Source of the DNA: Helicoverpa zea
Lineage: Eukaryota > Arthropoda > Insecta > Lepidoptera > Noctuidae
Assembly (NCBI RefSeq): GCF_022581195.2
Contig: NC_061472.1
Span: 10,912,001-10,976,000, forward strand
Length of the DNA stretch: 64,000 nt
Direction: 5' to 3'
A model generated the notes under the pieces. That model searched no databases and was not told where the DNA came from. It worked only from the letters and a program-made list of their open reading frames with translations. Within the stretch, counting starts at the first letter, position 1, and the number at the start of each line of letters is the position of its first letter. Positions 58,495-64,000 of the stretch are shown piece after piece. The position numbers and the translations under genes are program-made.

Positions 58495-61400
58495 CTAGGA
58501 GCGCAGATAGTGGCGCGGCGTGTACACGCGCGTCAGGTCGCGCTCGCTCATGGTGGGCACGCGCGGCTTCAGCTCCGGGATGATGGCGCTGCCCAGCACC
58601 GACAGCCCGTTACTCGGCCTGCACACAACGTAGCTCTTCTTACTACACTGGATACTTACCAGTAGTCAGTTATCTCCCCCCTGGGAGTGCGGAGAGTGCG
58701 GGTCGCTTGGAGACGGATGAGGATACCTGAGCGGCGCGGCTTCGTCGTCTGGCAGCCAGCAGTGCAGGGAGTACCCCCGACGCGTCTGAAACAACCGCCT
58801 TCTAGGTGTAAATGCTTGCCAATAACAAACTGAAAGCAGGTAGGTACAATGTCACATAGGTACGACACACAGAGAGTAACAGATTTGGATGCGCAAATAT
58901 GACATCACTATATAGTATAAAACAAAGAGGCTTTCTCCGTCTTTATATCTCTGTGTACGCTTAACTCTTTAAAACTACCCAACGGATTATGATAATAGAT
59001 AGAGTGATTGATGAGCAAGGTTTATATTAGGTATATAAGGCAGTGGGCGGTGGGGCACACGCAGCAGTCGCGCGACGCCTACCTTGACGGAGCTGCGGAG
59101 CTTGCTGCGCGACGCGCGGTACGTCTCCACGTCGGGCAGCGGCGAGCCGGACTTCTTCCTACTCTTCGACGCAAGGATAGAAGAGTCTGCAAACAATTAT
59201 TTTGTGGGAAAATGTCCACTTAAAGTTAATAATACTTATTTCACGGCTCCAATGTTACAAAGTTAAAACTATGTACCTTAATTTTACGTAACGAGCCGGG
59301 GCATTGAAGTGAGTAAACATAGCATAAACCTCGAGACACGAATTTTTACACAGAGGCAAGGAGGGGCAAGGCCTGAACATGTGGGAAAGATTCCCCGGGT
59401 CCTCACCCCCCTCCCCCTCGCCTTTCAGGATTTTGAGGATATTTTAATGTTTTTATGAACAAAAATCTGAAAACAAGTCAGTGGTATTGACGCATGCTAG
59501 GTAACAAGGTTTGTCCTGATCTAAGAAACCTTTTCAAGCATACAGGGTTACTGGTAAGTAGACCGCATCCTTTCAGGAGGTGATAGTATAGGTCAATACG
59601 GACAAATTTGACCCTGGGATACACTGGGCAAAAGTTAACCCATTTCAAGATAATCGAATTTTAAGATCTTTTCTTTACAAGTCGTCTAGGTACATGTATA
59701 CATTTTTATTACTAGTTAAAAGTCTTGTTTTTGCAGATTTTTGTGTGTTTTGTGGCTGTTTGGATAGCTAGATAAATGTAGATGTTTTTTAAGTATTCTG
59801 CACAAAAAAATGAAGAGTAATATTTTTGAGAAAATATCTACTAAAAAAGTAATTGCTGTTCGCTATAATTTCCTCTGTGATTTGTGCAGTTTTATGGTTT
59901 GTTATTATGTAATGATTCATCTTCTATCCAAAAACACACAAAAATCCACAAAAACGAGACTTTTGACTAATAATGAAAATTTATACGTGTACCTAGACGA
60001 CTGATCTTGAAACTTGATTATCTTGAAATGGGTTAACTTTTGCCCAGTGTATCCCAGGGTCAAATTTGTCCGTATTGACCTATACTATCACCTCCTGAAA
60101 GGATGCGGTCTACTTACCAGTAACCCTGTATACTGCCAACTCTCTCGGTCAGCATAAGGAGCCTCGGCAGAGCGTTCGTTTTCTAGTCTTTGTAGAGTAA
60201 AATCTTATACATACAGTATACAGTATGTATAATAGTAGTAAGTACTAGGTACTTATAATATTCTACCTCCATGTACTCCCCTTATATGGCAAGTCAGCTA
60301 GATAGAGAATTGATAAAACGAAAATACGGAAGTGAATGTTCATAGGTGTCAGAGTGTGAGTGCGTACCCAGCGCCTCCTTCTTCATGGTGAGCGTGAGCT
60401 TGGAGTCGGCGCGCGCCCGCGGGGGGGGCGGGGGGTGGGGCGGCGCGGGGGGCAGCGCGGCGGCGGCGGGGGGCGCGGGGGGGCGCGCGCCGCACGCGCA
60501 CGTCGCGCAGTGCCGGCACGTGCACTCCTGCCGATACGCTGCACTTGCACAACCGCTTCTCTAATCACTCAATTCCTTTTTATTTTAGCCGACTTCAAAA
60601 AAAGGAGAAGGTTCTCCAGTCGCCTGTTTGTTTTTTTTTTGTCTTTGTTACTCGATTTCTCGAAGACTAATTTGAAAATAACTAACACTTTGCTCGGCCC
60701 CTTCAGCTCGCTCGCCGCAAATTCAATTTACTCAATTTGGTTGGAATTATTTTATTTTTTATTTAAATCATTATGCGCGTGAGTCGGCACAGACAACTCA
60801 TTTTGAATGAAACGGAACTTTTTATACGGATACATCCTAAGCGTTTTCGTAAGTATTTAAATTAGGATTATACGTAGGATATAATGATATGTTCAGTGGA
60901 CCTGGCAGGACGCCGGGGCGGGCGCGCGCGCGTCGTTCGGGAAGCGCAGACGCATCTCGACGTCGGCGGGCAGCGCGGCGCGGCACGACCCCGCCACCGT
61001 CACCGACCAGCCGCCTGCGCACACCGCCGCTCCTTACTACTCACACACTACATCATCAGGTGCACACTGCCATCCCATTGCGGTAATACACACTCTATAT
61101 AAAATGATACAGCTTCCTTTAGTTAGGCGAATGCGTAGACGAATTCAAATATAAAAAGGGTTTTTTGATATTATCTTATTAATCGCTTTAATAATATAGC
61201 TCGAAGCAAATTGCTAGTGTCTTTGCCCTGAATTAAGTTAGAATTTTAAGAAAAGCTTAAAAAGGCAATTGAAAATAACTTTAGGAAGTCAAGACTCTAC
61301 AACTTCTAGAAGTCAGTCATATTATCAGTCATATATTAACTATTCAAAAAGGTAAGAACGTGTTTCGTAGCTAGGATAAGTGTATTTGAACCACGGTTTT

Positions 61401-64000
61401 ACTCACCCGTGGATTGAACTGGTGGTACCTATTTATTACTGTGCGGATTTTATAAGAGACGCGTATGATGTCGCGTTCGCGAGACGCGGGCCGAGGTAGA
61501 TATAAGCAGGTCACCTGGGGGCGGCGAGTCAGCGGCGGGCGCGGGCGGGCGGCGGCGGGCGTGGCGGCGCGCGCGGCCCTGCGCCAGCCAGCGCGGCGCC
61601 AGCGAGCACAGCAGGCTGCCGCCCGACTCGCTGCTGTCGCTCGACGTGGCGCCGCCGCTGCCACCGCCCTCCTTGAACTCAGGCAGTTTCACTGGGGACG
61701 AGTGAACCCCGGCGGCGTCACTTCTGTCAAGGGAGAAACTCCGAGATTTTCGTTTTTCCCCGAGGTTGTGGGCGGAGTCGTCGTGTGAGCGGTCAGAGCG
61801 CTCGTCGGGAGAGCGCGGGGGGCGGCGCGGCGCAGGCCGCGGCGGCCGCTCCAGCCGCTCCGGCCGCTCGGACCGCCGCGGCTCTTGAGCACACTCTCTT
61901 GAGTACTGCGTGCTCATGGATCTACGCAGTCTCACGGAATCTGATTCTGCCCTCTCTTTGTCACCTTCGTATGTTAATAAAACAATGTTTAAAAATATAT
62001 TTATATTTTAATTTTCCAACTCTTGTTTACATAAATGCTCTCCTATTATCTAATATAACAAATAAATAACTAATTACAACAACCGTGCCCTTCAAGAGTG
62101 CTGCAAGCTGCACGATCGGCGGCCGGGCAAAGTGAAGCTTGCGCGGTCTCGCCTCTATTGCGATACGAAGCAGCTTTCCACATTGACCATATAAAAATAT
62201 AGTTTGCTTTATTTTGGTGCCTATGTATTCAGGTGATAAGAATTAGAACTACTCGTGATATTGGTGTTTGGGTGCGGCAGTATGAAAGCATCGCGGGTGC
62301 CGGCGCTACTCGACGGGCACGGAGGCAGTGCGGTGCGGCAGCGGTGCGCACGAGACCGACAGCGAGGTACCTGCGTCGTGCCGCGGCGCGGGCGTGCAGC
62401 CGCGCCCGCGGGCTGCTGTCCGCTTGCTGCTCGGCTCCACGTCCGCTTTCGTCCCTGCTTCGCTTATCGACAGGCGCATGGGGCTGGTCGTAGCTGATTT
62501 GCTGCCAGGGGACGTCATTGTGATCTGATTTTTAGATCTGAACCGCTTTTCCCCATCACTATCAGTCATTGGAGATGTACCTGCGCTTTTCATATCTTTG
62601 CACCGACCCGATAAATCCCCTCGAGGCTTTAATTTATGAGGTGGACTGTAGGTACCCGTAGCCAAGTGCGCAGAGGGCACGTCATATGGCTGGGCGTGGT
62701 GGGACTGGTTGGGTGGGTCAGGCGCAGATGCTCGGCGATTATGGTTTAGATCTTCGTTGCCGGAGTCGAGGCTCAGGCTGCTGCGTTCCTCCGGGATGAT
62801 GTCAAATGTCTGCTTGAAACGCAGAGAGTTGGAGCGCGAGCGTGGCTCCGGCAGCGAGGCGCGGCGCGGCGGTGACGCGGGCGCCGCGGGGGTTGGGGAG
62901 GCGGGCGCCGAGGCTGGCGGGGACGTGGAGGGAGGGGACGCCAGCGCCCCCAGCAGCATGTCTGTGATCAGTCTGTTGGCGTTGCTGCCGTGCTCGGTGC
63001 GAGGCAATGAACTGCGTTTGCTGTTTTTATTCGAGTCACTGCTCGTGTACCTTTGCATTTTCTCATAAATTGGGATAGGTATTCGTGATTTTTTATTTTT
63101 CATACTAAGATTTTGATTCTCATCGGAATTCGTTGTTTCTGGTGAACTCTGTGAACCGTTTACGTATTCCAAAATTTCTAATATTTCGATACATTTGTTA
63201 CCGTCGTGTATTTCCGATTTTTGATATATTCTCTTGGCAGCGCGATCGTCGGTGGGTCGAGTCATAAGCGACAATTTTCCGTGTATTTGTTGCCGCTCGC
63301 TTTTTTGTTTTCCTAAATCGATGACGTCTAATCTTGAGTTATTCTTCGAAGATTTGAATGGATCTCGGTCGTTAATTGGCTCTAGTTGTTTCTTCCAAGT
63401 CCGTTTGGCTACATTGTCGTCGGATTTGGAGGTGACCATTCGATTGGGGCGGTGCTTGATGCGCATGCACTTGTACTCGTCCTGCGCCACCTTGGCGATG
63501 ACGTCGTCGATGAGCGCGTTGACGATGGCGAGGCAGTCGCGCGTGACGTCGCGGCGCGCGGCCCGCTCACCGTCGCGGCGCGCGGCCCGCTCTCCGTCGC
63601 GGCGGGCGGCCCGCTCTCCGTCGCGGCGGGCGGCCCGCTCTCCGTCGCGGCACGCGGCTCGCTCGCCATCCCGCGCGCGCTGCTTGCCGCGCGACCGTCG
63701 CGCGCACTCCATACGCATTTCTCTCTTCCGATGCCGTCGGTACAGTCTCTGTTTTATTTTCTCGGGCATTCGATCAGCGACGTTGACATTTTCTTTATCA
63801 CAGTCGCACTCGTTATCTGTTATTTGAATAAAGAACGACTCGCCTTTGTCCTTGGGGGTGTACACTTCGTTGTTGGCGGCGTTCTCCGGCAGCAGGTCCA
63901 GCACATCTATGGCGGAGCGCACGAGCTCGCTGCGCCTGGTGCTGAGCGCCCGGCGCAGCAGCACGGAGCGCGGCGAGTTGGGATCGTCGAGGCTGTCCAC
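58495..64000 (-). CDS. Unrecognised large Ser/Pro/Arg-rich protein (3' part of gene)
   Basis: Exons in transcript order: beyond 64000-62371, 61964-61515, 60538-60368, 59186-59083, 58785-58727, 58618-58495 (TAG). Every junction is GT-AG in phase, giving 845 residues inside the window. The first exon (543 codons) starts left-open, so the gene continues past the window. It encodes an 8-residue repeat (RDGERAAR, about five copies, plus 63550-63670), an amphipathic helix VNALIDDVIAKV, and a Ser/Pro-rich body (SNSLRFKQTFDIIPEERSSL). The 60368-60538 exon has a Cys cluster (CTCRHCATCACG) then poly-Pro. The C-terminus reads SPLPDVETYRASRSKLRSSV and TMSERDLTRVYTPRHYLRS and looks conserved-type rather than low complexity. 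A minus-strand AATAAA (plus 58416-58421) lies about 75 bases past the stop. I do not recognise the family. Confidence 0.75.
59543..60128. mobile_element. 586-bp foldback/MITE in an intron of the unrecognised gene
   Basis: Inverted arms of about 225 bases: the left starts cagggttactggtaagtaga (59543) and the right ends with its complement (60128). Similarity continues inward through tgggatacactgggcaaaag and as far as tttggatag. The loop of about 150 bases has no coding potential. The flanking duplication is short and ambiguous (possibly ATA). Confidence 0.8.
60575..60622 (-). repeat. Terminal block of the gagaacctcctcc repeat (reverse)
   Basis: Reads ttttagccgacttcaaaaaa then ggagaaggttctcc on the plus strand, the complement of the block at 12204-12243. 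It lies in the intron 60539-61514. Confidence 0.5.
60893..61014 (-). CDS. Candidate alternative last exon of the unrecognised gene
   Basis: After an acceptor gcgcag, the frame continuing from exon 61515-61964 (phase 1) reads GGWSVTVAGSCRAALPADVE then MRLRFPNDARAPAPASCQVH and stops at TGA (60893-60895). A weak donor (cag/gtccac at 60901) would leave phase 0, which does not fit the next exon 60368-60538. Exon 61515-61964 does join 60368-60538 directly in phase. It is therefore best read as an alternative terminal exon, or an exon followed by one I missed. Confidence 0.45.

Noticed and set aside
63234..63827. 197-codon plus-strand ORF with RRAARSPS repeats resembling SR proteins
   Set aside because: Antisense shadow of the coding 24-nt minisatellite; the minus frame is longer and splices in phase with downstream exons.

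Overview
This is nuclear DNA from an insect, almost certainly a moth (Lepidoptera). The evidence is intron-bearing genes with GT-AG junctions, a long (CCTAA)n telomere-type array, a telomere-targeting R1-clade LINE beside it, lepidopteran tRNA-derived SINEs, and an RTE LINE ending in (GAT)n. The repeat families look noctuid-like, but that placement is inference.

Left part (1-39433), intron-exon structures rebuilt by eye with matching splice phases: (i) the 3' part of an INF2/Formin3-type formin, plus strand, 13 exons at 86-7802, with a 5'-truncated LINE in one intron; (ii) a CHK kinase-like (EcKinase/DUF227) gene, minus strand, 6 exons at 9353-11418, complete; (iii) a CDK regulatory subunit (CKS) gene, plus strand, 2 exons at 12972-13804, complete; (iv) 15.5-20.2 kb, a repeat-rich block with SINEs, foldback elements, a decayed Tc1-like remnant, degenerate tandem repeats and an endonuclease-like ORF; (v) the 3' part of dystrophin, minus strand, 17 exons at 22406-30933, with the last spectrin-type segment, WW, EF-hand region, ZZ finger and coiled coils. 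Upstream of dystrophin are a decayed pogo-like DNA transposon with an intact SINE inside it, and about 6 kb with no recognised coding sequence.

A 97-base N gap (39434-39530) is followed at once by about 2.3 kb of perfect (CCTAA)n. Reading 5'-CCTAA on the top strand is what a left chromosome end should look like. Next comes an apparently intact TRAS/SART-like LINE (41834-49649). Its 5' UTR is tandemly duplicated and has an R1-like LINE fragment nested in it; its poly(A) runs straight into more CCTAA. A degenerate TTAGG-bearing minisatellite and an old relic of the same 5' UTR follow. The layout therefore reads as telomere then subtelomere, so the scaffold join at the gap is suspect.

Right part (50.6-64 kb): interspersed repeats, a foldback element, a nearly full-length but broken RTE LINE with target-site duplication (53190-56361), then the 3' part of a large unrecognised gene on the minus strand (58495 to beyond 64000). 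That gene encodes a Ser/Pro/Arg-rich protein with an 8-residue repeat, an amphipathic helix that fits the PKA-anchoring consensus, a small Cys cluster and a possible alternative last exon.

No bacterial, CRISPR or viral system is visible. The most notable structure is the telomere-retrotransposon-minisatellite block.
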